Below, one piece after another: positions 35,615-44,502 of a stretch of 64,000 nucleotides of DNA (positions are counted from its first letter, which is position 1; each line of letters begins with the position of its first letter). This DNA comes from JAAGZL01 sp050288625 (GTDB lineage Bacteria > Pseudomonadota > Gammaproteobacteria > Chromatiales > Chromatiaceae). A program made the position numbers and the translations under genes. Location of the stretch: positions 1 to 64,000 of the forward strand of contig JBNKEE010000013.1 in NCBI GenBank assembly GCA_050288625.1, given 5' to 3'. The notes beneath the pieces were generated by a model that saw only the letters and a list, made by a program, of their open reading frames with translations, ran no database searches and had not been told where the DNA came from.

Positions 35615-36091
35615 ATGAACGAGAATGTTGTCGATATTCTTATATATCTCTATGAAAACTATATGGATAGCGACCATCCAGCCCCTTCCAATCAGGAAGA
35701 CCTTCACGAAGAACTCGTAGCGGCCGGTTTCCCGGAAGATGAGATCTTCAAGGCCTTTCAATGGTTGGACGAACTGGCCTTACAGAGAGATTCCGGAAAC
35801 CTCAGGCCACAGACCGAATGCTCCATCCGGGTTTATACAGAGCAAGAGATCGCTAGAATGGACCATAATTGCCGTGGTCTGCTACTTTTTCTTGAACAAA
35901 ACAACATATTGGACCAAGCCAACCGCGAGTTTGTAATCGAACGGACCATGGCACTGGATTCGCATCTTATCAAAGTAGATGATCTCAAGTGGGTTGTGCT
36001 TATGGTGCTGATGAACCAACCTGGACAAGAGACGGCGTTCGCTCAGATGGAAGATCTGGTATATAACGATCAGCCGCTCTATCTACACTAA
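35615..36091 (+). CDS. smg: Smg family protein (DUF494)
   Basis: 158 residues, fully matching the Smg/DUF494 family found beside dprA in gammaproteobacteria: MNENVVDILIYLYENYMD, a helical N-terminal half, and VEWLDELA/DLKWVVLMVLMNQPG-type C-terminal wording. Acidic and cytosolic. No defined activity is known to me. It starts at the base after the dprA stop, so it is translationally coupled to it. Confidence 0.9.
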   Translation: MNENVVDILIYLYENYMDSDHPAPSNQEDLHEELVAAGFPEDEIFKAFQWLDELALQRDSGNLRPQTECSIRVYTEQEIARMDHNCRGLLLFLEQNNILDQANREFVIERTMALDSHLIKVDDLKWVVLMVLMNQPGQETAFAQMEDLVYNDQPLYLH

Positions 36092-36197
36092 GCAGATATC
36101 AGCTTTTGCACCCTTGTATAGAATTAATAACGCAAAACCGATCAACTTAAACTATATATAGAACCAACCATATTTGAACCCCTGACCTGTAGACCTC

Positions 36198-38474
36198 ATG
36201 AATCTGGTAATAGTCGAATCCCCCGCGAAGGCAAAAACCATAAAAAAGTATCTAGGCAAGGACTTTGAGGTCCTGGCCTCATACGGCCATGTGCGCGACC
36301 TGATCCCAAAAACCGGCGCGGTAGACCCGGACGACGAATTCAAGATGAAGTACCAGGCGATCGAAAAGAACGAACGCCACGTTCAGGCCATATCCAAGGC
36401 TCTAAAGAAGGCCGACGCCCTCTATCTGGCAACCGACCCGGATCGAGAAGGTGAGGCCATCTCTTGGCATCTGCTAGAACTGCTGAAAAACAGACGCCAC
36501 CTCAAAGACAAGACAGTACACCGTGTCGTCTTCAATGAAATAACCAAGAAGGCGGTACAGGATGCGGTTGATAATCCCAGGGACATATCCATGGATCTGG
36601 TAAATGCCCAACAGGCCCGACGCGCCCTGGATTATCTGGTGGGATTTAACCTGTCGCCACTGCTATGGAAAAAGGTAAGACGTGGACTCTCTGCCGGCAG
36701 GGTCCAGAGTCCTGCTCTGCGCATGATCGTTGAACGGGAAGAAGAGATAGAGGCATTCAAAAGCCAGGAATACTGGACCATCGAAGCGGATCTACTCAAA
36801 GAAAATCAGGGATTTAGCGCCAAACTCACCCACTATCAGGACAAAAAGCTGGAGCAGTTCAGCATCACCGACGAGGCCAGCGCAAAAGATGCCGAGAATA
36901 CACTGATTAGTTCAGCGGCCGGTAAGCTCTTGGTCGAAAAAGTACAGAAGAGGCAGCGCAAACGCAATCCTGCGGCACCCTTTACCACATCCACGCTGCA
37001 GCAGGAGGCGGCTCGCAAATTGGGGTTTACCACCCAACGCACCATGCGAACGGCCCAGCAGCTATACGAGGGCGTGGACACCGGAAATGGCGCAATCGGT
37101 CTAATCACCTATATGCGTACCGATTCGGTCAACCTCTCTGATGACGCGCTGGTGGAGTTACGCGAGTTCATTGCTGAGCGCTTCGGGTCGGACAACCTCC
37201 CGGCACAGGCTCAACAGTACAAGACCAAGGCCAAGAATGCCCAGGAGGCCCACGAGGCCATCCGCACCACTTCTATCAGACGCACGCCGGATGAACTGAA
37301 GGAACATCTCGCCAAAGACCAGTTCAGACTGTATGAACTGATCTGGAAACGTACCCTAGCCTGCCAGATGATTCACGCCACCATCAACACGGTCAGCGCA
37401 GATCTCAGTTGTGGGCCAGGTAACACGTTTCGGGCCAACGGCTCCACCATCGCCAATCCTGGTTTTATGGCCGTCTACATGGAAGACATAGATGATGGGA
37501 ACAGCGGCAAGGATGATGAAAAGATGTTACCACCATTGGAGGAGGGCGAAGAGCTGCCTCTGCAGGCTATACGGCCTGAACAGCACTTCACCGAGCCGCC
37601 ACCGCGCTATAGTGAGGCCAGCCTAGTCAAGGCATTGGAAGAACACGGCATCGGTCGGCCATCCACCTATGCCTCAATCATATCTACCCTGCAGGACCGT
37701 GAATATGTGGAACTGGAGAAGAAACGTTTCCATCCCACAGACGTGGGAAGGGTAGTAAACAAGTTCCTCACTAACTACTTCACCCGCTATGTGGACTACG
37801 GTTTCACCGCCGAACTTGAAGACAACCTGGATGCGGTAGCTCGAGGTGAAGAGGAGTGGATCCCACTGCTCGACAAGTTCTGGGCGCCTTTCAAGGAACA
37901 GATCGATCATACGGAAGAGAACGTAAAGCGCAGCGATGTCACTCATGAAGCCATGGACGAGGCATGCCCACAGTGTGGCAAGCCCCTATCCATTAGACTT
38001 GGGCGTCATGGCCGCTTTATCGGTTGCACCAATTATCCCGAATGTGATTACACCCGAGACCTCAACGGGGACGGCAAGGAACAGGAAGAACCTGAGATCG
38101 TAGATGGTAGAAAATGTCCGGACTGTGGTTCTGATCTGGTGATAAAGAGGGGGAAATACGGTAAGTTCATAGGCTGCACCAGTTATCCAGATTGTCGCCA
38201 CATAGAACCCCTGGAAAAACCCAAGGATACAGGTGTCACCTGCCCAAAATGCAACAGCGGCACCATAATGCAGCGCAAATCCAGGCGTGGAAAGATCTTC
38301 TACTCATGCTCCGGCTACCCGGATTGCGACTACGCCACCTGGAATGAACCTATAGCTGAACCCTGCCCCAACTGCGGTTGGCCCATACTTACCATAAAGA
38401 CCACAAAACGCAGAGGCACCGAGAAGGTTTGTCCCCAGCAGGATTGCTCATTCAGTGAGCCGATTGAAGACTAG
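36198..38474 (+). CDS. topA: DNA topoisomerase I
   Basis: 758 residues. Type IA topoisomerase that relaxes negative supercoils. A Toprim domain (VIVESPAKAKTIKKYLG, then ATDPDREGEAISWHL), the active-site tyrosine Tyr305 in GLITYMRTDSVNLS, HGIGRPSTYASIISTL in the core, and C-terminal Zn ribbons: CPQCG...CTNYPEC, CPDCG...CTSYPDC, CPKC...CSGYPDC, then a final CPNC...C pair. Shorter than the E. coli enzyme (865). No clear Shine-Dalgarno precedes ATG 36198. Confidence 0.95.
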   Translation: MNLVIVESPAKAKTIKKYLGKDFEVLASYGHVRDLIPKTGAVDPDDEFKMKYQAIEKNERHVQAISKALKKADALYLATDPDREGEAISWHLLELLKNRRHLKDKTVHRVVFNEITKKAVQDAVDNPRDISMDLVNAQQARRALDYLVGFNLSPLLWKKVRRGLSAGRVQSPALRMIVEREEEIEAFKSQEYWTIEADLLKENQGFSAKLTHYQDKKLEQFSITDEASAKDAENTLISSAAGKLLVEKVQKRQRKRNPAAPFTTSTLQQEAARKLGFTTQRTMRTAQQLYEGVDTGNGAIGLITYMRTDSVNLSDDALVELREFIAERFGSDNLPAQAQQYKTKAKNAQEAHEAIRTTSIRRTPDELKEHLAKDQFRLYELIWKRTLACQMIHATINTVSADLSCGPGNTFRANGSTIANPGFMAVYMEDIDDGNSGKDDEKMLPPLEEGEELPLQAIRPEQHFTEPPPRYSEASLVKALEEHGIGRPSTYASIISTLQDREYVELEKKRFHPTDVGRVVNKFLTNYFTRYVDYGFTAELEDNLDAVARGEEEWIPLLDKFWAPFKEQIDHTEENVKRSDVTHEAMDEACPQCGKPLSIRLGRHGRFIGCTNYPECDYTRDLNGDGKEQEEPEIVDGRKCPDCGSDLVIKRGKYGKFIGCTSYPDCRHIEPLEKPKDTGVTCPKCNSGTIMQRKSRRGKIFYSCSGYPDCDYATWNEPIAEPCPNCGWPILTIKTTKRRGTEKVCPQQDCSFSEPIED

Positions 38475-38477
38475 CCC

Positions 38478-38502
38478 GGAAACTGGTTTCTAGGCAGTTT
38501 CC
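38478..38502 (+). other. Hairpin immediately upstream of the MFS start codon
   Basis: GGAAACTG (38478-38485) and CAGTTTCC (38495-38502) form a perfect 8-bp stem with a 9-nt loop, ending three bases before ATG 38506. The only purine-rich ribosome-site candidate (TAGG) is in the loop/stem edge, so the hairpin may limit translation of the MFS gene. No T-run follows, so it is not a good terminator. Confidence 0.45.
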
Positions 38503-38505
38503 ACC

Positions 38506-39663
38506 ATGCCCAGATCCTCCTATTTTCTGCTCCAGCTAGTGGTCTTTGCCCTGGTCTCCGCCTCCTTTACCAATATCTACATCACCCAGCCCGTCCTACC
38601 GGTACTGCAAAACGAATTTTCAGCCGATCTAGTACAGGTCTCTTTTACCGTATCCGCGGTCATCCTGGGCATCGCCATCTCCAACCTGCCATTTGGCATC
38701 CTAGCCGACCGACTGGAGATCCACCCCATACTCCTGACCGGGGGCCTGACCGTTGCCAGCGCCGGCCTGGTCTGTGCCTATACCGACAGCCTGATGCTCT
38801 TGATCGGCGCGCGCTTCGTGCAAGGCCTGTTTATTCCTGCCCTTACCACATGTCTGGCCGCCTATCTCGCCCGTACACTGCCCTTGGACCGACTGAGCGT
38901 GGTGATGGGGTCATATGTTTCAGCCACTGTTCTTGGTGGATTGGGTGGACGTCTCCTGGGCGGATGGATCCACCCTCCATTACATTGGCGCTATGCCTTC
39001 GTCTCGGCCTCGATCATGATCCTGGCAGCCACGTTCGTGGCCAGGAGAATCTTACCCAAAAAAACCGCCTACAGCGCCACGCACAACCGCTCTATCAATT
39101 TCCTGGCCTTGCTCAGACGCTGGGATCTGTTACGCATCTACCTCTGCGCCGGCGGCAGCTTTGCCATCTTTTCCTCCATATTTAACTTTCTGCCGTTTAG
39201 GCTCAGCGAACCACCATTCACATTTTCCACCGAGATCACCACCATGCTATATCTGGTCTACGTGGTCGGAATATTTATAGGTCCTGTCTCCGGCCGATTC
39301 AGCAATAGATTCGGCAGTGGCAACACCATGCTGGCCGGAACTACAACCCTGTTGTGTTCTCTGCTGCTCATACAGCAACCATACACCATGGCGGTAGTCA
39401 TCGGGCTACTCAGCGTATGTGCCGGCTTTTTTACCATCCACTCCGCCGCGGTAGGTGCACTAAATCGACGCCTGACCAGCGGGCAAGGCAGGGCCAATGC
39501 ACTCTATGTTATGTTTTATTACCTTGGGGGATGGCTTGGCATCACAGGTTCAGGGTATGCGTACTCCATGCTGGGCTGGGATGCCGTACTCTACATTTGC
39601 GCCGCCCTCTTACTCATCCCCCTGGGTGTGGGAATGAACGAGCGCCGAGTCAGCAAGGACTAG
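38506..39663 (+). CDS. Major facilitator superfamily transporter
   Basis: 385 residues with about 12 hydrophobic helices and MFS signature pieces: FGILADRLEIHP in the first cytoplasmic loop (the GxxxDRxxR-type motif), GARFVQGLFIPAL and SGRFSNRFGSGNTMLAG in the loop between helices 8 and 9. The pattern resembles drug/arabinose-efflux-type exporters of the DHA1 group (YnfM-like), but the substrate cannot be read from sequence. It starts just after the topA hairpin. Confidence 0.8.
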   Translation: MPRSSYFLLQLVVFALVSASFTNIYITQPVLPVLQNEFSADLVQVSFTVSAVILGIAISNLPFGILADRLEIHPILLTGGLTVASAGLVCAYTDSLMLLIGARFVQGLFIPALTTCLAAYLARTLPLDRLSVVMGSYVSATVLGGLGGRLLGGWIHPPLHWRYAFVSASIMILAATFVARRILPKKTAYSATHNRSINFLALLRRWDLLRIYLCAGGSFAIFSSIFNFLPFRLSEPPFTFSTEITTMLYLVYVVGIFIGPVSGRFSNRFGSGNTMLAGTTTLLCSLLLIQQPYTMAVVIGLLSVCAGFFTIHSAAVGALNRRLTSGQGRANALYVMFYYLGGWLGITGSGYAYSMLGWDAVLYICAALLLIPLGVGMNERRVSKD

Positions 39664-39725
39664 CCTAATTCAGCAAAATCCGGTATCTTCCCCACCCTTT
39701 CCAGAAATATTCAGGATAGGTAATT

Positions 39726-40232
39726 ATGAGCCAGCCATTTGTAGCCGTTCTGATGGGTTCAGATTCAGACCTCCCGGTACTGCAATCTACGATAGACGTA
39801 CTCAAATCACTGGAGATCCCATTCGAGGCCAAGATCACTTCTGCACATCGCACCCCGGCGATTACTCATGAATATGTGACTACCGCTGATGCCCGTGGTT
39901 GCGCCGTATTCATCTGTGCCGCCGGTTTGGCTGCCCATCTGGCCGGAGCGGTATCAGCTGCCACCCTAAAGCCGGTCATAGGCATACCACTGGATGCTGG
40001 TCCTCTACAGGGCATGGATGCACTACTCTCCACAGTACAGATGCCAGGTGGAATCCCGGTGGCTACAGTCGCAGTAGGCAAGGCAGGCGCAAAAAACGCA
40101 GCCTATCTGGCAGCTCAGATACTGGCCCTGTCCGACCCTAAACTGGCCCAGCGTATACGCGTTGAACGCGAGAATAACGCCAAAGAAGTATCTGCAAAAG
40201 ACGCAAAACTCCAGAACGACCTATACGACTAG
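39726..40232 (+). CDS. purE: N5-carboxyaminoimidazole ribonucleotide mutase PurE
   Basis: 168 residues. It converts N5-CAIR to CAIR in purine synthesis. Class I PurE motifs: VLMGSDSDLPVLQ, the catalytic His in SAHRTPAITHEY, CAAGLAAHLAGAVSA, PVIGIPLDAGPLQGMDALLS and MPGGIPVATVAVG. Its usual partner purK is not in the window. TsaC follows after 11 bases. Confidence 0.95.
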   Translation: MSQPFVAVLMGSDSDLPVLQSTIDVLKSLEIPFEAKITSAHRTPAITHEYVTTADARGCAVFICAAGLAAHLAGAVSAATLKPVIGIPLDAGPLQGMDALLSTVQMPGGIPVATVAVGKAGAKNAAYLAAQILALSDPKLAQRIRVERENNAKEVSAKDAKLQNDLYD

Positions 40233-40243
40233 GGCACCATCTC

Positions 40244-40813
40244 TTGTTCAAGGCCCATATCCATCCTTGGAAACTGCGTGAGGCTGTCCGCTGCTTCCGA
40301 CAGGGGGGGATCCTGGCCTATCCCACCGAGGCCATCTACGGCCTGGGGTGTGATCCTTTGAATTGGCATGCAGTTCAAAGACTGCTGACCCTCAAGCATC
40401 GCCCCATAGACAAGGGCCTGATACTGATAGCTGCGAACTATGAGCAGCTTCTACCTTTTATAAAGCCCTTACCCGAAGCACTTATGAGACCGGTCTTTGA
40501 GAGCTGGCCTGGTCCAAATACCTGGCTGTTGCCTGCTGCGGACGGCCTGCCGTACTGGCTCAAAGGTAGACATGAGACCCTGGCAATCCGTGTCACCCAG
40601 CACCCCATTGCCGCCGCCCTTAGCCTAAACTGCGACTCCCCTCTGGTATCCACCAGTGCTAACATCGCCGACCGCAACCCCGCAAGAAATGCAGCCCAGG
40701 TCAGATCCAGACTACCCGGACTAGCGGATTGCATTATTCATGGTCCAACAGGCGGAGAGGTAGCGCCTTCAATAATCAGGGATGCATCAACCGGGGTTAT
40801 AATCAGAGGTTAA
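40244..40813 (+). CDS. tsaC: Threonylcarbamoyl-AMP synthase TsaC (Sua5/YciO/YrdC family)
   Basis: 189 residues from TTG 40244 (AGGGC eight bases upstream). It makes threonylcarbamoyl-AMP for the t6A37 tRNA modification. A single YrdC domain: GGILAYPTEAIYGLGCDP, LKHRPIDKGLILIAANYEQL, WPGPNTWLLPA, LAIRVTQHPIAAAL and SPLVSTSANIADRNPA. The C-terminal Sua5 domain is absent, as in TsaC. The rarer TTG start follows purE within 11 bases. Confidence 0.93.
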   Translation: MFKAHIHPWKLREAVRCFRQGGILAYPTEAIYGLGCDPLNWHAVQRLLTLKHRPIDKGLILIAANYEQLLPFIKPLPEALMRPVFESWPGPNTWLLPAADGLPYWLKGRHETLAIRVTQHPIAAALSLNCDSPLVSTSANIADRNPARNAAQVRSRLPGLADCIIHGPTGGEVAPSIIRDASTGVIIRG

Positions 40814-40842
40814 GGACAACTAGTTTTCTCTGGGCAAAAGAA

Positions 40843-40886
40843 AGCCCACCAGGGGAGAAGTGGGCTAGGGCGCCACCATGTGGCGC
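40843..40886 (+). other. Two tandem hairpins between tsaC and slyX
   Basis: AGCCCAC/GTGGGCT (40843-40849 with 40860-40866) is followed directly by GCGCCAC-CAT-GTGGCGC (40870-40876 with 40880-40886). Both stems are perfect 7-bp. Neither is followed by T residues. A GGAGG (40891-40895) follows, whose only close ATG (40905) opens a three-codon frame. The 265 bases from 40814 to 41078 hold no gene I can support. Confidence 0.4.
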
Positions 40887-41078
40887 AAACGGAGGATCAA
40901 CTCGATGAAACACTAAAAAACAGCTTACTTAGCGTGCTTATCACAAACCTGTTGTCGGCAGATTGGAGAAAACCTTTAGCCACAAATTTGACATTTAAAG
41001 ATATTTTGACGGAATGCCAACAAATACATTGTGTTAGAGGGGGTTTTTATCCAGAATTTACCCCGAGGAATCGACCGT

Positions 41079-41279
41079 ATGAAAGATGAGAGAGTAGAAC
41101 TTGAAACCAAATTAGCCTTCCAGGAAGACTTGGTTCATGCTCTAAACCGTACTGTTGCCGAGCAGCAACAAGAGTTGGTAGAGTTGAGACGTGATCTAGA
41201 GGAGTTGCGTAAACAGCTCAGGGCTCTTGAACCAAACCTTACATCTGCCGCTCTAGACGAAACGCCTCCACATTACTAA
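41079..41279 (+). CDS. slyX: SlyX-like coiled-coil protein
   Basis: 66 residues from ATG 41079 with GAGGA at 41065-41069; the longer frame from 41031 has no ribosome site. Short heptad-rich helix (ERVELETKLAFQEDLVHALN, then AEQQQELVELRRDLEELRKQ) ending in PPHY, the hallmark tail of SlyX. The function of SlyX is not established. A perfect intrinsic terminator begins at its stop codon. Confidence 0.85.
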   Translation: MKDERVELETKLAFQEDLVHALNRTVAEQQQELVELRRDLEELRKQLRALEPNLTSAALDETPPHY

Positions 41280-41310
41280 AAAAGGCGACCGGATCAGGGT
41301 CGCCTTTTTT
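41278..41310. terminator. Intrinsic terminator after slyX, shared with mlaC
   Basis: GGCGACC (41284-41290) pairs with GGTCGCC (41298-41304) over a 7-nt loop, preceded by A residues and followed by six T. The A/T flanks make it bidirectional, serving slyX on the plus strand and mlaC on the minus strand. Confidence 0.9.
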
Positions 41311-41327
41311 AATCGATTAAAACACCA

Positions 41328-41942
41328 CTACTTACTATTCATTGCCTGTATTCTTTTAATCAACGCCTCCATCCCTTTACTTCTGGCTATACCTTGAAAA
41401 CTGGCACTATGGCTCTTGGCCAGACTTACTCCAGAGATATAGATATCGTAGACCCGCCAACCTCCACCGCCTCGATACATCAGATAACTTACGTTAACCG
41501 AGCTTGCACCTGCTGGCGACACCCTGGTATTTACTGCCACACTCTTACCAGATCCCTTGGTACCAAGGTGCTGCATGGTCCAATTGTTATAGCTAGCAAA
41601 TGCAGAGCCATAGGTGCGAACCAAAAGTTTTTTAAACTGGGCAGTAAACCTGCTTCTCTGCCCGGAAGATGCCTTGTTCCAATAGGTATTTCCTAAGGCC
41701 CGTTTTGCCACCAAGTTAAAATTTATGTATGGCACGATGATACTGTTGACCAGACTATACACTCGGCTTGGACTGGGTTTGCCCTTAAGTGCGCCCTGCA
41801 TACGATCAGAGATTTTCTGAACCATGGCTTGAGGAGGCGTTAGCTTTTCACTCCATGCTTGTTGCGGCAGGATAAGTACCAGAAAAAATAACCCCAGAAA
41901 ATATACTGGGAGACGCAGCTTATTAGATTCCGAGAGCTCCAT
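41328..41942 (-). CDS. mlaC: MlaC/Ttg2D-family periplasmic phospholipid-binding protein
   Basis: 204 residues. A signal peptide (LRLPVYFLGLFFLVLILPQQAWS) and a mature domain with the MlaC pattern: PYINFNLVAKRALGNTYWNKASSGQRSRF, LLVRTYGSAFASYN and WRVYDIYISGVSLAKSHSASF. It carries phospholipid between the outer-membrane and inner-membrane Mla complexes. The other mla genes are not in this window, so it is a lone copy and its partner complex is unproven. Confidence 0.85.
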   Translation of the reverse strand: MELSESNKLRLPVYFLGLFFLVLILPQQAWSEKLTPPQAMVQKISDRMQGALKGKPSPSRVYSLVNSIIVPYINFNLVAKRALGNTYWNKASSGQRSRFTAQFKKLLVRTYGSAFASYNNWTMQHLGTKGSGKSVAVNTRVSPAGASSVNVSYLMYRGGGGWRVYDIYISGVSLAKSHSASFQGIARSKGMEALIKRIQAMNSK

Positions 41943-42177
41943 AGTCTTTTCTCCATTTATTCTTACAGTGATCAGAAGTATTGTTAGCTGTCGGCAGGAT
42001 ACAAAACCGATCTTAGACCGTTTAAATCGGTAGACAACAGACCCTACACTACGTCCCCCGAAGCCGACGAGCTATTGATTTGAGCAGGTAATAGGTAAAA
42101 AATCCAGCTTAAAAATATCAATTAATAGCGCCTGACCCATTTTGCTCTTATATCCTGGCCCCCCTTTAAGGTATCTT
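41943..42177. other. Divergent intergenic region between mlaC and hemB
   Basis: About 235 bases with no supported gene. It must hold promoters for mlaC and hemB, but I found no convincing -35/-10 pair. Only a weak ACCGAT/ATCGGT inverted repeat near 42008-42033 stands out. Confidence 0.3.
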
Positions 42178-42267
42178 ATGCAAAAGGAACTTCTGATTGA
42201 TCTCCATGATAGCAACGACACGATCATAGGAGGATCTAATCAGAGTCTCCCAAATAATTGGAGATAA
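42178..42267 (+). CDS. Possible 29-codon leader ORF just upstream of hemB
   Basis: ATG 42178 to TAA 42267 encodes 29 residues (MQKELLIDLHDSNDTIIGGS...). TAAGG lies six bases before the start, and the stop ends three bases before the hemB ATG. It has a natural composition and the right spacing for a leader peptide coupled to hemB, but no homologue is known to me and chance cannot be excluded. Confidence 0.3.
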   Translation: MQKELLIDLHDSNDTIIGGSNQSLPNNWR

Positions 42268-42270
42268 GCA

Positions 42271-43284
42271 ATGCATAACAAGACAGCCCTCAGCGCACCA
42301 TATCCCAACACTCGCATGCGCCGTATGCGCAAAGATGACTTCTCTCGCCGCCTGATGCGTGAAACAGAGATCACCCCTTCAGACTTCATATACCCTGTAT
42401 TTGTGCTGGAAGGAACTGGAGAGAGGGAAGCGGTAACCTCCATGCCAGGTATAGATCGCATGAGCATTGACCTGCTGGTACAGGAGGCGAAAGAGGTGCA
42501 CGCCCTAGGAGTGCCTGCCATAGCCCTGTTCCCGGTGACTCCACCCGAGGCCAAATCTGAGGATGCCCGTGAGGCCTACAACCCGGACGGTCTGGCCCAA
42601 CGAGCTGTTCGTGCACTAAAAGATGCTGTTCCCGAGCTAGGTGTTATGACCGACGTAGCTTTAGACCCGTTCACCACCCACGGCCAGGACGGGCTTATCG
42701 ACACATCCGGCTATGTGCTGAACGACGAAACCGTCGAAGTCCTGGTCAAACAGGCCATCTCCCACGCCGATGCTGGCACTGACATAGTGGCTCCTTCCGA
42801 CATGATGGATGGCCGCATCGGAGCTATCCGCACCGCCCTGGAGAGAAATAATCATATCTACACCCGCATCATGGCCTACTCAGCCAAATATGCCTCCAGC
42901 TTCTACGGCCCGTTCCGTGATGCCGTTGGCTCTGCGGCCAATCTGGGAGCCGGCAACAAATACACCTACCAGATGGACCCGGCCAACTCGGATGAGGCCA
43001 TGCGCGAGATCGCCTTGGACCTGCAGGAAGGGGCGGACATGGTGATGGTCAAGCCCGGCATGCCTTACCTGGATATAGTGCGACGGGTAAAAGATAGTTT
43101 TGGTGCCCCCACCTTTGTCTATCAGGTGAGCGGGGAATACGCCATGCTGATGGCAGCAGCCCAAAACGGCTGGCTCGACGAACAGGCTGTAGTGATGGAA
43201 TCTTTGGTCTGTATCAAACGAGCTGGGGCCGACGGTATCCTCACATACTTTGCCAAGCGAGCCGCACAATGGCTAAACATCTGA
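42271..43284 (+). CDS. hemB: Delta-aminolevulinic acid dehydratase (porphobilinogen synthase)
   Basis: 337 residues. It condenses two 5-aminolevulinate molecules to porphobilinogen. The two Schiff-base lysines are K206 (MAYSAKYASSFYGP) and K261 (MVMVKPGMPYLDI). The metal-loop DVALDPFTTHGQDG has aspartate/threonine in place of the zinc cysteines, marking the Mg-dependent bacterial type. A GGAGA lies upstream of ATG 42271. It is followed after one base by aroE, in a hemB-aroE-gloA run. Confidence 0.95.
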   Translation: MHNKTALSAPYPNTRMRRMRKDDFSRRLMRETEITPSDFIYPVFVLEGTGEREAVTSMPGIDRMSIDLLVQEAKEVHALGVPAIALFPVTPPEAKSEDAREAYNPDGLAQRAVRALKDAVPELGVMTDVALDPFTTHGQDGLIDTSGYVLNDETVEVLVKQAISHADAGTDIVAPSDMMDGRIGAIRTALERNNHIYTRIMAYSAKYASSFYGPFRDAVGSAANLGAGNKYTYQMDPANSDEAMREIALDLQEGADMVMVKPGMPYLDIVRRVKDSFGAPTFVYQVSGEYAMLMAAAQNGWLDEQAVVMESLVCIKRAGADGILTYFAKRAAQWLNI

Positions 43285-43285
43285 C

Positions 43286-44116
43286 ATGACTGACAGATAT
43301 GCCGTAATAGGCAACCCGATCGAACACAGTAAATCACCGTTGATCCATTGCGCCTTTGCAGAACAGACGGGAGAAAATCTGGAATATGAGCGCATCCTGG
43401 GCAACCCAGGATGCTTCGACCAGAATGTAGCAGATTTTCTCGCCGCCGGCGGCAAGGGGCTCAACATCACCGTTCCCTTCAAAGAGGACGCATGGAGACG
43501 GGCTGACGAACTTAGCAAGCGAGCCGAGAGTGCGGGGGCAGTCAACACCTTGATCCTGCTGCCAGACGGACGCCTACGTGGCGACAACACCGATGGCGTT
43601 GGTCTGGTGCGGGACCTGGCAACAAACCACGGTTGCAAACTGGCTGGAGCAGATATCTTGCTTTTAGGGGCTGGTGGCGCTTCCCGCGGGGTCATCAGAC
43701 CACTGCTGGAAGCGGAACCGAAGCGTCTAATTATCGCCAACCGCACCGCCTCCAAGGCGAAGACCCTGGCAATGGACAGCGCTGGCCTGGGTGAGATCAG
43801 AGGTTGCAGTCTTGACCAACTGAAAGGGGATACCTTCGATATCATTATCAACGGCACCGCAGCTGGGCTGACGGACGAGGTTCCCATGATCCCGGACACG
43901 GTGCTGCGCCCCGGCGGCTGGACCTATGACATGATGTATGACGACAAACCCACCGCCTTCACGCGCTGGGGACAGGGGCGTGGAGCCAGCCACGCACTTG
44001 ATGGTCTGGGAATGTTAGTGGAACAAGCAGCGGAGTCATTTTTTTTATGGCGTGGGGTACGCCCGGAAACCGCACCGGTCATTGAGATGCTTAAGGCCAG
44101 GAGAGAAAAGACATGA
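43286..44116 (+). CDS. aroE: Shikimate dehydrogenase
   Basis: 276 residues. It reduces 3-dehydroshikimate to shikimate with NADPH. Substrate motifs SKSP (15-18) and NITVPFK with catalytic Lys66, GDNTDGVG with catalytic Asp103, and the Rossmann loop LLGAGGASRGVIRP followed by ANRTASKAKTLA (NADP-type) are intact. Its ATG lies one base after the hemB stop region and its end overlaps gloA by 4 bp. Confidence 0.95.
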   Translation: MTDRYAVIGNPIEHSKSPLIHCAFAEQTGENLEYERILGNPGCFDQNVADFLAAGGKGLNITVPFKEDAWRRADELSKRAESAGAVNTLILLPDGRLRGDNTDGVGLVRDLATNHGCKLAGADILLLGAGGASRGVIRPLLEAEPKRLIIANRTASKAKTLAMDSAGLGEIRGCSLDQLKGDTFDIIINGTAAGLTDEVPMIPDTVLRPGGWTYDMMYDDKPTAFTRWGQGRGASHALDGLGMLVEQAAESFFLWRGVRPETAPVIEMLKARREKT

Positions 44117-44502
44117 GATATCTGCACACCATGTTGAGGGTGGGGGACCTGGATAAGGCCGTAGACTTCTACACCAAGGTCCTGGGCTTTATCGAAGTAA
44201 CGAGGTCTGACTACGCCGATGGCCGCTTTACCCTCTGCTTTTTACGTGCTGGCGGCGACCCTGACAACGGTCCCATGCTGGAACTGACCCATAACTGGGA
44301 TACGGACGATTATGAAAACGGTAACGCCTATGGCCATCTCGCCTACCAGGTGGATTCAATCGAAGAGGTCGGGCGCAAACTGGCCGAGTTCGGAAGAGAG
44401 TTCTCCTGGGGACCAGGGGAGACCCCCAGCGGCGATCGCAGGATGGCCTTCCTTACAGACCCGGATGGTTATGCGGTGGAACTGATACAGGATCTACCCT
44501 AA
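44113..44502 (+). CDS. gloA: Lactoylglutathione lyase (glyoxalase I)
   Basis: 129 residues. It isomerises the methylglyoxal-glutathione hemithioacetal to S-lactoylglutathione. The four metal ligands of the Ni-type enzyme are in place: His5, Glu57 (MLELTHNW), His75 (YGHLAYQV) and Glu123 (YAVELIQ). It overlaps aroE by 4 bp (ATGA) and overlaps the convergent gamma-carbonic-anhydrase gene by 4 bp. Confidence 0.95.
   Translation: MRYLHTMLRVGDLDKAVDFYTKVLGFIEVTRSDYADGRFTLCFLRAGGDPDNGPMLELTHNWDTDDYENGNAYGHLAYQVDSIEEVGRKLAEFGREFSWGPGETPSGDRRMAFLTDPDGYAVELIQDLP

Noticed and set aside
40880..41089. 69-codon frame before slyX
   Set aside because: It has no ribosome site, overlaps the second hairpin and runs past the real slyX start in another frame.
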